Shown here: one piece after another, positions 1-7,713 of the stretch
How positions within the stretch are numbered: the first letter of the stretch is position 1
Layout of the letters: each line of letters starts with the position of its first letter
The notes under the pieces: model-generated
Database searches by the model: none
Seen by the model: the letters and a program-made list of their open reading frames with translations, nothing else
Told to the model about the DNA's origin: nothing
Translations under genes and position numbers: made by a program
Source: Eubacteriaceae bacterium
Lineage (GTDB): Bacteria > Bacillota > Clostridia > Eubacteriales > UBA1433
Length of the DNA: 22,518 nucleotides
Direction: 5' to 3'
Assembly (NCBI GenBank): GCA_012797825.1
Contig: JAAZOI010000072.1
Coordinates: forward strand, 1-22,518

Positions 1-1136
1 TAAGATACACCACGGCGGGCGGAAGCAATATAAAAAACGCACAGCCTTTTGATGTGTTATACAAAAATATGCAGATAGCGCTTGCGCATAACGGCAATAT
101 TGTAAATGTGAAAAATATAAAAGGCATACTTGAAGACAGCGGGGTAGTGTTTAACACTACATCCGATACAGAGCTTATACTTAATCTATTTGCAAGAAAC
201 ATAAAGTACGGTGAAGTTTTCGCGATAAAAGAATTGTGCCAGTTAATAAGCGGTTCATACGCTCTTACAATAACTCTGGGTAACAAGCTCATAGGAGTAA
301 GAGATGTAAACGGATTGCGTCCGCTATGCATCGGCGAAAACAGCAGGACATATGTAATAGCTTCGGAATCATGCGCGCTTGACGCGATAGGCGCCAATTT
401 TGTGCGAGACGTCGAGCCCGGCGAGATAGTAATAATTGATGAAGACGGATTGCATTCGTATAAAATAGACACTTCAGCAGAGAGAAAAATGTGCATATTT
501 GAGTATGTTTATTTCGCAAGACCTGACTCTGTAATTGACGGCATAAGCGTATATAAGTCAAGATATAATGCAGGAAAAATTATGGCAAGAGAAAATCCTA
601 CAGACGCTGACATTGTAATAGGAGTACCTGATTCGGGAATACCCGCAGCAATTGGGTATGCCAAAGAAAGCGGAATCGGATACGGAATTGGCCTTATAAA
701 GAATAAGTATATCGGAAGAACATTTATTCAACCTTCTCAAAAAATGCGTGAAGAAGGAGTTGCAATAAAGCTCAATCCGCTCAGGGACGTGCTGGAAGGA
801 AAAAGAGTTATTATTATAGACGACTCAATTGTCCGCGGAACAACATCGCAAAAACTCGTAAAAATTATAAGAGACGCGGGAGCTAAGGAAGTGCATCTGC
901 GTTCGGCTTCACCGCCTGTTATATCGGGCTGCTATTACGGAGTAGACACGCCTTCCAAAGAGCATTTGATAGCCGCTAATATGAGTATTAACGAGATAAC
1001 TCAGGCAGTGGGCGCGGACAGCGTGGGATATATTTCTCTTGAGGGCTTGATAAAAGCCACAGGCGGCAGCGGCTGCGATTTCTGTAAGGCGTGCTTTGAC
1101 GAAAAATATCCTATAACCATTCCTCACAATATTTAA
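1..1136 (+). CDS. purF: Amidophosphoribosyltransferase (PurF), 5' end outside window
   Basis: PurF makes 5-phosphoribosylamine from PRPP and glutamine, the first committed step of purine synthesis. The open frame runs in from the left edge (first complete codon at base 3), so about 377 residues are present and roughly 90-100 N-terminal residues, including the catalytic cysteine, are missing. The RYTTAGG and NAQPF segments at bases 3-50 are part of the glutaminase domain, so the GTG at base 54 is not the true start. The PRPP-binding motif VIIIDDSIVRGTT lies near bases 809-848. Cysteines in MCIFEYVYF, SGCYYG and the C-terminal CKAC match the ligands of the 4Fe-4S cluster known in Bacillus subtilis PurF. 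purM follows after 10 bases, with the AAGGAG ribosome site between them. Identification is secure. Confidence 0.97.
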   Translation, partial: RYTTAGGSNIKNAQPFDVLYKNMQIALAHNGNIVNVKNIKGILEDSGVVFNTTSDTELILNLFARNIKYGEVFAIKELCQLISGSYALTITLGNKLIGVRDVNGLRPLCIGENSRTYVIASESCALDAIGANFVRDVEPGEIVIIDEDGLHSYKIDTSAERKMCIFEYVYFARPDSVIDGISVYKSRYNAGKIMARENPTDADIVIGVPDSGIPAAIGYAKESGIGYGIGLIKNKYIGRTFIQPSQKMREEGVAIKLNPLRDVLEGKRVIIIDDSIVRGTTSQKLVKIIRDAGAKEVHLRSASPPVISGCYYGVDTPSKEHLIAANMSINEITQAVGADSVGYISLEGLIKATGGSGCDFCKACFDEKYPITIPHNI

Positions 1137-1146
1137 GGAGAGGCTT

Positions 1147-2175
1147 ATGAAAGAAATAACTTACAAGGACTCGGGAGTCGATAAAGGCGCAGGATACGAG
1201 TCTGTTGAAAGAATAAAAAAACATGTTGCAAAAACTTACACGCCAAATGTGCTCTCTTCACTGGGCTCATTCGGAGCGTTTTATAAACTGCCCGAAGGAA
1301 TGAAAAAACCTGTATTAGTTTCAGGGACGGACGGTGTAGGCACAAAGCTTAAAGTAGCGATTATGGCGGACAAACACGACACGGTCGGCATAGATTTGGT
1401 CGCGATGTGTGTCAACGATATTTTATGCCAGGGCGCAAAACCATTATTCTTTCTTGACTATATAGCGTGCGAAAAAAATAATCCCGTAAAAATAGAGCAG
1501 ATAGTAAAAGGAATAACGGACGGATGCATACAGGGACAGTGCTCTTTAATTGGCGGTGAGACTGCCGAAATGCCCGGAATGTACCAAAAAGACGATTACG
1601 ATCTTGCAGGGTTTGCGGTAGGCGCGGTAGAGCAGGATGAAATAATAACAGGCAAAGAAATAGCAAAAGGCGATATTTTAATAGGGCTTGCGTCTTCGGG
1701 CATACACAGTAACGGTTATTCTCTTGTAAGGAAACTCTTTTTTGATTTAGGAAATTATAAAATTGATTCTTATATAAACGAGCTCGGGAAAAAATTATAT
1801 GAAGAGCTCTTAACTCCCACGCAAATATATGTTAATTCGGTACTGCCTCTAATAGAAAAAAAATATATAAGCGGTATCAGCCATATAACGGGCGGCGGAT
1901 TTTATGAAAACATACCGCGAATGTTTGCAAAAGGGTTATGCGCTGTTATTGACAAAAACTCGTTTGCAAGACCCGCTGTATTTGACGTAATGGCAAAGAT
2001 AGGAAACATTTCGGAAAAAGAAATGTTCTCAACGTTTAATATGGGCATCGGAATGGTGCTTTGCGTTAAAGAAAAATATGCGGATGCCGTTATTAGCTCA
2101 TTAAAGTCATCGGGGCAAGAAGCATATATAATAGGTTCTATCGGCAGCGGGGAAGAGGGAGTTAATTTAAAATGA
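1147..2175 (+). CDS. purM: Phosphoribosylformylglycinamidine cyclo-ligase (AIR synthetase)
   Basis: PurM closes the imidazole ring, converting FGAM and ATP to aminoimidazole ribonucleotide in the cytoplasm. The protein is 342 residues, normal for the family. It begins with the typical TYKDSGVDKGAGYESV segment, has the ATP/substrate loop GTDGVGTKLK at about residues 60-69, and later GGETAEMPGMY and HITGGGFYENIPR, all hallmark PurM motifs. The start is fixed by AAGGAGAGG just upstream. Its stop codon overlaps the start of purN (ATGA), which indicates translational coupling within the purine operon. Confidence 0.97.
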   Translation: MKEITYKDSGVDKGAGYESVERIKKHVAKTYTPNVLSSLGSFGAFYKLPEGMKKPVLVSGTDGVGTKLKVAIMADKHDTVGIDLVAMCVNDILCQGAKPLFFLDYIACEKNNPVKIEQIVKGITDGCIQGQCSLIGGETAEMPGMYQKDDYDLAGFAVGAVEQDEIITGKEIAKGDILIGLASSGIHSNGYSLVRKLFFDLGNYKIDSYINELGKKLYEELLTPTQIYVNSVLPLIEKKYISGISHITGGGFYENIPRMFAKGLCAVIDKNSFARPAVFDVMAKIGNISEKEMFSTFNMGIGMVLCVKEKYADAVISSLKSSGQEAYIIGSIGSGEEGVNLK

Positions 2176-2786
2176 AAAAAATAGCGGTACTTGCCTCAGG
2201 TTCGGGCAGCAATCTCCAGTCGCTTATTGATAATATACACAATAAAGAAGGTATAATCTGCGCAGTTATTTCAGACCGCAAAGGAGCTTATGCATTAGAG
2301 AGAGCCAAGACAGCCGGCATACCAGCCATACATATAAGCAGACTTAAATATGAAAATGATGAACAGTTCAACAATGAGATTTTATCTGTTTTAAAAACGC
2401 ACGGCGCGGAAGGCGTTGTACTTGCGGGATATTTAAAAATTCTGACTGAAAAATTTATTGACACATATAAAAACAAGATTATAAATATTCATCCTTCGCT
2501 TATTCCGTCATTTTGCGGAGACGGATTTTACGGAATGAGAGTGCATAATGCCGTTTATGAAAAAGGCGTAAAAATAACGGGCGCAACAGTGCATTTTGTA
2601 GATCACGGCGTTGATTCGGGTCCGATAATTATGCAGAAAGCTGTTGAAATAAACCAGAATGACCTACATGAGGATATACAGAAAAAAGTGCTTGAAATAG
2701 AGCATAAAATACTAGTACAATCAGTAAGGTATTTTTTATACGATAAAATTGATGTTATAAATAACAGGGTTTATATTAAAGAATAA
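2172..2786 (+). CDS. purN: Phosphoribosylglycinamide formyltransferase (GART, PurN)
   Basis: PurN transfers a formyl group from 10-formyltetrahydrofolate to GAR. The 204-residue protein has the N-terminal nucleotide-binding signature LASGSGSNLQ and the catalytic set Asn105 and His107 (in NIHPSL) plus Asp144 (in HFVDHGVDSGP), at nearly the Escherichia coli positions. After NIHPSLIPSF it reads CGDGFYGMRVH instead of the enterobacterial PGLHAYEQA; I recall this type from clostridial PurN proteins. It starts inside the purM stop codon (ATGA overlap) and is followed 13 bases later by purH. Confidence 0.96.
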   Translation: MKKIAVLASGSGSNLQSLIDNIHNKEGIICAVISDRKGAYALERAKTAGIPAIHISRLKYENDEQFNNEILSVLKTHGAEGVVLAGYLKILTEKFIDTYKNKIINIHPSLIPSFCGDGFYGMRVHNAVYEKGVKITGATVHFVDHGVDSGPIIMQKAVEINQNDLHEDIQKKVLEIEHKILVQSVRYFLYDKIDVINNRVYIKE

Positions 2787-2799
2787 CGGGAGAGAAATA

Positions 2800-4335
2800 A
2801 TGAAAAATGTATTAATTAGTGTTTCCGACAAGACGGGAATAGTTGATTTTGCAAAAGAACTTACCGCTTTAGGGGCAAAAATAATATCGACAGGCGGAAC
2901 TTACAAGTTGCTTAAAGAAAACAACGTAGACGTTACGGAAGTTTCCGAAGTTACGGGATTTGCCGAATGTCTTGACGGAAGAGTAAAAACGCTTCATCCT
3001 ACAGTTCACGGCGGCATACTCGCAAGAAGAGATGATGTTTCACACATGGAGCAGATTGAAGCTCTCGGAATTGAACCTATTGATATGGTTGTCGTTAATC
3101 TGTACCCCTTCAAGCAGACAATATTAAAAGAAGGCATTGATTTTACTACGGCAATTGAAAATATAGACATCGGCGGACCTACAATGCTGCGTTCTGCCGC
3201 GAAGAATTTTAAAGACGTTGCGGTTGTTACTGACAGCGAAGATTACGCAAAGGTTATTGCAGAGCTCAAAGAAAAAGGCAGCATAAGCTATGATACAAAA
3301 TACAGCCTTGCTCTGAAAGTATTTGAAGCCACAAGCCATTACGACACTTTAATAGCCGGTTATTTGAAAGAATACGCATCAATTAATGAATTTGGACCTA
3401 CACTTACTGTCACTTATGAAAAAGTGCAGGATATGAGATACGGGGAAAACCCTCACCAATCTGCGGCATTCTACAAAGAAATAAAAGGAACGAAAGGCTC
3501 TCTTGCAAGCGCAAAACAACTTTGGGGCAAAGAACTCTCGTATAACAATATAAACGATACAAACGGAGCGCTTGAAGCTCTTAAAGAATTCGGAATAGAA
3601 GAGCCTGTAGTAGTTGCCGTAAAACACGGCAATCCCTGCGGCATTGGCAGCGCCGATACTATCGCGGAAGCGTATAAAAAAGCATATGAAGGCGACCCGC
3701 TTGCTATATTCGGTGGAATTGTAGTTGCTAACAGAGAGATTGATTTAGCGACTGCCGAATTGATAGCAAGCATATTTATTGAAGTGGTTGTAGCGCCAAG
3801 TTATAATCAACAGGCGTTTGACGTGCTTTCCAAAAAGAAAAATATAAGGCTTTTAGAGCTTGCTGATATTGGATATAACAACTACACGCGCGAGCTGAAA
3901 AAGGTTATGGGCGGAATGCTTATTCAAGACAGAGATAATAAACTGTTTGACGAGCTTAGATGTGTTACAAAACGCCAGCCGACAGAAAAAGAAATGCAAG
4001 ATTTGATATTCGCTTTAAAAGCAGTTAAATGCACAAAGTCAAACGCTATATCGCTTGCGAAAGACAAAATGCTTGTTGCTAACGGCCCGGGGCAGGTAAG
4101 CAGAATATGGTCATTGATGAACGCAATAAGACAAGGCGGAGATAAAATTAAAGGTTCGGTTATGGCATCTGATGCGTACTTCCCGTTTGATGACTGCGTA
4201 AGAGAAGCGGCAAAAGCAGGAATTACGGCAGTTATTCATCCGGGCGGAAGCGTAAATGATGAACTTAGCATAAAAGCCTGCGACGAGCTTGGAATGGCTA
4301 TGGTTATGACGGGCGTAAGGCACTTTAAGCATTAA
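2800..4335 (+). CDS. purH: Bifunctional AICAR formyltransferase / IMP cyclohydrolase
   Basis: PurH carries out the last two steps to IMP: formylation of AICAR and ring closure. The 511-residue protein has the expected two parts. The N-terminal MGS-like IMP cyclohydrolase domain opens with ISVSDKTGIVDFAKEL and contains STGGTYKLL and GRVKTLHPTVHGGILARR. The formyltransferase domain contains the catalytic Lys275-His276 in VKHGNPCG, then GDPLAIFGG and a C-terminal SDAYFPFDDCV and IHPGGSVND. GGGAG precedes the ATG. The next gene, purD, starts 13 bases after the stop. Length and motifs are complete. Confidence 0.97.
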   Translation: MKNVLISVSDKTGIVDFAKELTALGAKIISTGGTYKLLKENNVDVTEVSEVTGFAECLDGRVKTLHPTVHGGILARRDDVSHMEQIEALGIEPIDMVVVNLYPFKQTILKEGIDFTTAIENIDIGGPTMLRSAAKNFKDVAVVTDSEDYAKVIAELKEKGSISYDTKYSLALKVFEATSHYDTLIAGYLKEYASINEFGPTLTVTYEKVQDMRYGENPHQSAAFYKEIKGTKGSLASAKQLWGKELSYNNINDTNGALEALKEFGIEEPVVVAVKHGNPCGIGSADTIAEAYKKAYEGDPLAIFGGIVVANREIDLATAELIASIFIEVVVAPSYNQQAFDVLSKKKNIRLLELADIGYNNYTRELKKVMGGMLIQDRDNKLFDELRCVTKRQPTEKEMQDLIFALKAVKCTKSNAISLAKDKMLVANGPGQVSRIWSLMNAIRQGGDKIKGSVMASDAYFPFDDCVREAAKAGITAVIHPGGSVNDELSIKACDELGMAMVMTGVRHFKH

Positions 4336-4348
4336 TGGGGGATAATTT

Positions 4349-5599
4349 ATGAATGTACTTATTGTAGGTTCCGGCGGAAGAGAGCACGCTCTTGCGTGGA
4401 AAATAAGCCAGTCGGATAAAGTTGATAAAATTTACTGCGCGCCGGGAAATGCCGGAATGGCGCAGATAGCACAATGTGTAGATATTAAAGCAAATAATGT
4501 GGCTGCGCTTGCGGATTTCGCGCAGACAAACAATATAGATTTAACGGTTGTAGGACCTGAAGAGTCTTTAGTGTGCGGCATTGCCGATGAATTTGCGCAA
4601 AGAGGGCTTAGGGTGTTCGGCCCTAATAAAGAATGTGCGGAATTTGAAAACAGCAAAGCCTTTACAAAAAAATTCTTGGAGAAGTATGATATACCCACAG
4701 CTAAATATGTAGAATACATATCAGCGGAAGAAGCCATGGAAAACATAGGCATATTCGGATACCCGGCCGTTATAAAAGCGGACGGACTTGCGGCGGGCAA
4801 GGGAGTAATCATTGCTGAAAATGAGCAGCAGGCAAAAGATGCAATAAAGCAGATAATGATAGATAAAAGATTCGGCGCTTCAGGTAACAAAGTAGTTTTT
4901 GAAGAGTTTTTAACAGGCACGGAAGCAAGCATGCTATGCTTTGTTGACGGAAATGTAATAGTGCCAATGGAAAGCGCGAGAGACTATAAAAACATATTTG
5001 ACGGCGGAAAAGGTCCGAACACAGGCGGCATGGGTTCATATTCACCGAATGAACTTTTTGACGACGATTTGGTAAGGCTTGTAGACATACAGATACTGCG
5101 TCCGATAATTGACGGAATGAAAAAAGAAAGCCTGGATTATAAAGGCGTGCTTTTTATAGGGCTTATGGTAAAAGACGGTATGCCGAAAGTGCTTGAATTC
5201 AATGTAAGGTTTGGAGATCCCGAAACGCAGAGCGTTTTAATGAGGCTTAAAACGGATATAACGGATATTATGAATGCTTGCATTGACGGGAAACTGGATC
5301 AAACAGAAATTATCTGGGATGACAAAGAAGCTGTTTGCGTAGTTATCGCAAGCGGAGGGTATCCGGCAGAATATGAAAAAGGTAAAGTTATATACGGGCT
5401 AGACAAGACTGATTCTGCCATAGTATTTCACGCGGGCACAAAATTTGACGGAGATAAAGTTGTAACAAACGGAGGCAGAGTTCTTGGAGTATGCGCTCTT
5501 GCATATAATGTAGCAGAGGCAAGAGAAATTGCTTATAAAAATGCAGAAAAAATAAGCTTTGATGACGCATACTACAGGAAGGACATAGCCAAAAAGTGA
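4349..5599 (+). CDS. purD: Phosphoribosylamine-glycine ligase (GAR synthetase)
   Basis: PurD joins glycine to phosphoribosylamine using ATP, the step between PurF and PurN. The 416-residue ATP-grasp protein begins MNVLIVGSGGREHALAW. It has the ATP-grasp loop IKADGLAAGKGV near residues 142-153, the PNTGGMGSYSP segment, and the metal/ATP-binding EFNVRFGDPETQ. GGGGGA lies upstream of the ATG. The stop codon overlaps a GTG start of the next gene (GTGA), so the downstream hydrolase appears to be coupled to the purine operon. It is the last recognisable purine gene here. Confidence 0.97.
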   Translation: MNVLIVGSGGREHALAWKISQSDKVDKIYCAPGNAGMAQIAQCVDIKANNVAALADFAQTNNIDLTVVGPEESLVCGIADEFAQRGLRVFGPNKECAEFENSKAFTKKFLEKYDIPTAKYVEYISAEEAMENIGIFGYPAVIKADGLAAGKGVIIAENEQQAKDAIKQIMIDKRFGASGNKVVFEEFLTGTEASMLCFVDGNVIVPMESARDYKNIFDGGKGPNTGGMGSYSPNELFDDDLVRLVDIQILRPIIDGMKKESLDYKGVLFIGLMVKDGMPKVLEFNVRFGDPETQSVLMRLKTDITDIMNACIDGKLDQTEIIWDDKEAVCVVIASGGYPAEYEKGKVIYGLDKTDSAIVFHAGTKFDGDKVVTNGGRVLGVCALAYNVAEAREIAYKNAEKISFDDAYYRKDIAKK

Positions 5600-6462
5600 G
5601 TTTTAAAAAAAGCGGCATAAAGCCGCTTATACTGTCATTATTAATAATACTCATATTAATATTAGGCGCATGTGCGCCTGTGCAGGTATCAGGCGGTATC
5701 TCGTTAAATGATAACGAGCTGACTGTTATTGTTTTTGATGTCGGGCAAGCGGACAGCATTTTTATACATACTCCTCAAAATGAGAATATATTAATTGATG
5801 CGGCTGACAACACTGACGGAGAAAATTTGGTAAGAAACCTTAAATCGCTTGGCATTGACAAAATTGATTACTTTTTTTTGACGCATCCGCATGCCGACCA
5901 TATCGGCGGCGCTGACGATGTAATAAACAGTTTTGAGATAGAAAACATATATGCCCCAAAAGTTTACCAGGACACGCAGACTTATAAAGAAGTGCTTGAT
6001 GCGGCAAAAGATAAAGGCATAAAAATAACTGCTGCAAAACCGTGCACAATAAAATTATCATCCGCAACTATTAATATTCTGTCACCGACAAAAGATAAGT
6101 ACAATGACTTAAATGCGTACTCAATTGTATTAAAACTTACATATATGGATTTTGATATGCTTTTTATGGGAGATTTACCGAAGGCACAGGAAAAAGATAT
6201 ATTAAATAATAACTTAAGCGCAGATATAATAAAAATAGGTCATCACGGAAGCGAGACTTCCACATCGGAAGCATTTTTAAAGAAAACAGGATGTAAATAT
6301 GCCGTGATTTCAGTGGGCACAGGTAACGACTATGGGCATCCAAGCGATAAAACCATAAAATTACTTGAAGAATATAATATAAAAATATACAGAACAGATT
6401 ATGACGGTAATATTATAATCTCAACAGACGGCAAGGATATAAATATTAAAAATGGAAATTAA
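5596..6462 (+). CDS. Lipoprotein metallo-beta-lactamase-fold hydrolase, ComEC C-domain type
   Basis: A 288-residue protein with a basic start and hydrophobic stretch (residues 4-25) ending in LILGAC, a lipoprotein signal with Cys26 as the probable lipid anchor, so it should sit on the outer face of the membrane. The mature part matches the stand-alone version of the beta-lactamase domain of the DNA-uptake protein ComEC/Rec2: FDVGQADSIFI (47-57), the metal motif HPHADH (97-102), MGDL and a later IGHHGSETSTS. These suggest a two-metal hydrolase, perhaps a phosphodiesterase or nuclease, but the substrate is unknown. The GTG start overlaps the purD stop; it is needed to include the signal peptide, and AGGAAGGA lies 12 bases upstream. 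The gene overlaps the DUF3006 gene by 11 bases. Confidence 0.87.
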   Translation: MSFKKSGIKPLILSLLIILILILGACAPVQVSGGISLNDNELTVIVFDVGQADSIFIHTPQNENILIDAADNTDGENLVRNLKSLGIDKIDYFFLTHPHADHIGGADDVINSFEIENIYAPKVYQDTQTYKEVLDAAKDKGIKITAAKPCTIKLSSATINILSPTKDKYNDLNAYSIVLKLTYMDFDMLFMGDLPKAQEKDILNNNLSADIIKIGHHGSETSTSEAFLKKTGCKYAVISVGTGNDYGHPSDKTIKLLEEYNIKIYRTDYDGNIIISTDGKDINIKNGN

Positions 6463-6661
6463 AAAAGCGGTTATTGACAGGATAGAAGGGTCTATGGCTG
6501 TCTGCGAACTTGAGGACAAGTCCTTTATAAATATCAATATTAAAATGTTTGATTATAAAGCAAAAGAAGGCGACCACATACTTATTTATCCTGATAAAGT
6601 AAAAAAAGATTTAAATTATAAAGCGCCTGAAATAAATTTGGACGACTATTTTAAGAATTAA
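6452..6661 (+). CDS. DUF3006 small protein
   Basis: A 69-residue protein that matches the DUF3006 family pattern: KKAVIDRIEGSMAVCELEDKSF at the start and KEGDHILIYPDKVKKD in the second half, probably a small beta-barrel. No signal peptide or membrane segment is seen. It starts inside the 3' end of the hydrolase gene (11-base overlap). DUF3006 genes are commonly found next to ComEC-like metallo-beta-lactamase genes, so the two probably work together, but the biochemical role of DUF3006 is not known. No terminator separates it from the next gene. Confidence 0.8.
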   Translation: MEIKKAVIDRIEGSMAVCELEDKSFININIKMFDYKAKEGDHILIYPDKVKKDLNYKAPEINLDDYFKN

Positions 6662-6668
6662 TAATATA

Positions 6669-6697
6669 TTGTAAATTTTGAATACAAATGTTAAAAT
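6669..6697 (+). promoter_or_regulatory. Probable sigma-A promoter (extended -10) of the zinc-ribbon membrane protein gene
   Basis: TTGTAA (6669-6674), 17-base spacer, TAAAAT (6692-6697), with TG one base before the -10 box. It lies in the 63-base gap between the DUF3006 gene and the next gene and would give a transcript starting near base 6704. Confidence 0.5.
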
Positions 6698-6724
6698 CGT
6701 TATTATTTCAATATAGGAGCAATT

Positions 6725-7297
6725 ATGGATAATACGGGCATTAAACCAGGGTTTTCGGAAAAAATAAATACTCCGGACTTTTATAAGAAAAACAATCAAG
6801 GATTCAGTAAAAATCAGCAGATAATATTCCTCGCTATAGATATTATAACATTGTTAGGCATTATATACTATGGCTACCGCACAGATGATTTAAAGGGTGC
6901 GCTGTTGATTTCGGCAATGTTCTTTGCAGTGAGTTTAATATTCTTTTTTGGATTGAAAAACAGGCAGCAAAACGAAGTAACATATGACGGCACAATAAAA
7001 TATGTGGAAAAACAGGTTGAAGATTATAAGAAGACAAAGCATTATTTAAGATCGCTTATAATAATCACTTCCGATGACGGCAAAGACTTTGCATATAGCG
7101 GTATAATAAGCAGCCTTAAAAATGATTATACCACTTATTATAAGGAAGGCGATAAAGTGAGGCATCACAACGGATTTGACTTACCTGAAAAATATGATAA
7201 AAGCAATGATGAGAAAGTTGTGTGTATTTTATGCGGTCAGCTTGCAGATATTGAAAACGATAACTGCACAGCATGCGGTAAAATTCTTCTTAAATAA
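6725..7297 (+). CDS. Membrane protein with C-terminal zinc ribbon, unknown function
   Basis: I do not recognise this 190-residue protein. A polar N-terminus of about 27 residues is followed by two membrane helices (about 28-48 and 58-77) joined by a short charged loop. A soluble domain of about 90 residues comes next, and the end carries two CxxC knuckles (Cys167/170 and Cys181/184) typical of a zinc ribbon. The helix hairpin would put both ends on the same side, probably the cytoplasm because of the reducing-type zinc ribbon. AGGAG five bases before the ATG supports the start. It may be read both from its own promoter and by read-through from the purine operon, and a clear terminator follows. 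Confidence 0.75.
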   Translation: MDNTGIKPGFSEKINTPDFYKKNNQGFSKNQQIIFLAIDIITLLGIIYYGYRTDDLKGALLISAMFFAVSLIFFFGLKNRQQNEVTYDGTIKYVEKQVEDYKKTKHYLRSLIIITSDDGKDFAYSGIISSLKNDYTTYYKEGDKVRHHNGFDLPEKYDKSNDEKVVCILCGQLADIENDNCTACGKILLK

Positions 7298-7307
7298 AAA
7301 TCATATT

Positions 7308-7328
7308 AAGACCGAAAGGTCTTTTTTT
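7308..7328 (+). terminator. Intrinsic terminator after the purine operon and membrane protein gene
   Basis: Perfect 6-bp stem AAGACC / GGTCTT with a GAAA tetraloop, followed by a run of seven T (7322-7328), beginning 10 bases after the stop codon. Confidence 0.9.
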
Positions 7329-7352
7329 ATTGTTATTAATTCAAAAAAGTCC

Positions 7353-7380
7353 TTTACAAGAATAACGTTTTGTGTATAAT
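7353..7380 (+). promoter_or_regulatory. Sigma-A promoter of tRNA-Tyr
   Basis: TTTACA (7353-7358), 16-base spacer, perfect TATAAT (7375-7380), ending 23 bases before the tRNA 5' end. Confidence 0.7.
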
Positions 7381-7403
7381 TATATATTGTATCTTAAAGA
7401 TAC

Positions 7404-7488
7404 GGAGGGATGCCCGAGTGGCTAAAGGGGGCGGACTGTAAATCCGTTGGCGGCGCCTACGATGGTTCGAATCCATCTCCCTCCACCA
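7404..7488 (+). tRNA. tRNA-Tyr (anticodon GTA)
   Basis: An 85-base class II tRNA. The acceptor stem GGAGGGA pairs with TCCCTCC, followed by discriminator A and an encoded CCA. The anticodon stem is GCGGA / TCCGT with loop CTGTAAA, giving anticodon GTA at 7438-7440. The long variable arm of 13 bases fits bacterial tRNA-Tyr. The T arm is GATGG-TTCGAAT-CCATC. All four arms fold as expected. Confidence 0.97.
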
Positions 7489-7505
7489 ATAAGCTATTTA
7501 TTTTT

Positions 7506-7537
7506 AAGCATCTTGTGTAAAAGCAAGATGTTTTTTT
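7506..7537 (+). terminator. Intrinsic terminator after tRNA-Tyr
   Basis: Stem CATCTTG (7509-7515) / CAAGATG (7524-7530), extendable by A-T and G-T pairs with the flanking AAG, loop of 8 bases, then seven T (7531-7537). Confidence 0.87.
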
Positions 7538-7713
7538 ATTGCAAATATTATTTTCATATATCAAATAATTCAGTTTTCAGAGGTTTGTTTAGTTGAAATC
7601 AGAAAAACAATTAGGGAAGGATGTAAAGTTTTCATGATTATTAAAACTAAGCTTTTGTTTAATGCAAATAATTATGGTATAATTCTTGAACAAACAGTTT
7701 AGGAGTTTAGCAA
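7538..7713 (+). promoter_or_regulatory. Intergenic region with a candidate promoter of the LuxR-type regulator gene
   Basis: AT-rich spacer with no coding frame that I can support. A perfect TATAAT is at 7678-7683 with a weak -35 candidate TTGTTT at 7655-7660 (17-base spacer). AGGAG at 7701-7705 is the ribosome site of the following gene. I see no riboswitch-like structure in the rest. Confidence 0.45.

Noticed and set aside
54..1136. GTG at 54 as the start of purF
   Set aside because: The same frame is open to the left edge and encodes conserved PurF residues (RYTTAGG, NAQPF), so the gene is cut by the window edge rather than starting there.
4432..4932. Open frame of 166 codons on the minus strand
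   Set aside because: Antisense to purD, whose motifs are complete; the frame has no recognisable domain or start signal.
7176..7379. Small open frame of 67 codons overlapping the zinc-ribbon gene and running into the tRNA promoter
   Set aside because: It overlaps the better-supported gene out of frame and crosses the terminator at 7308-7328.
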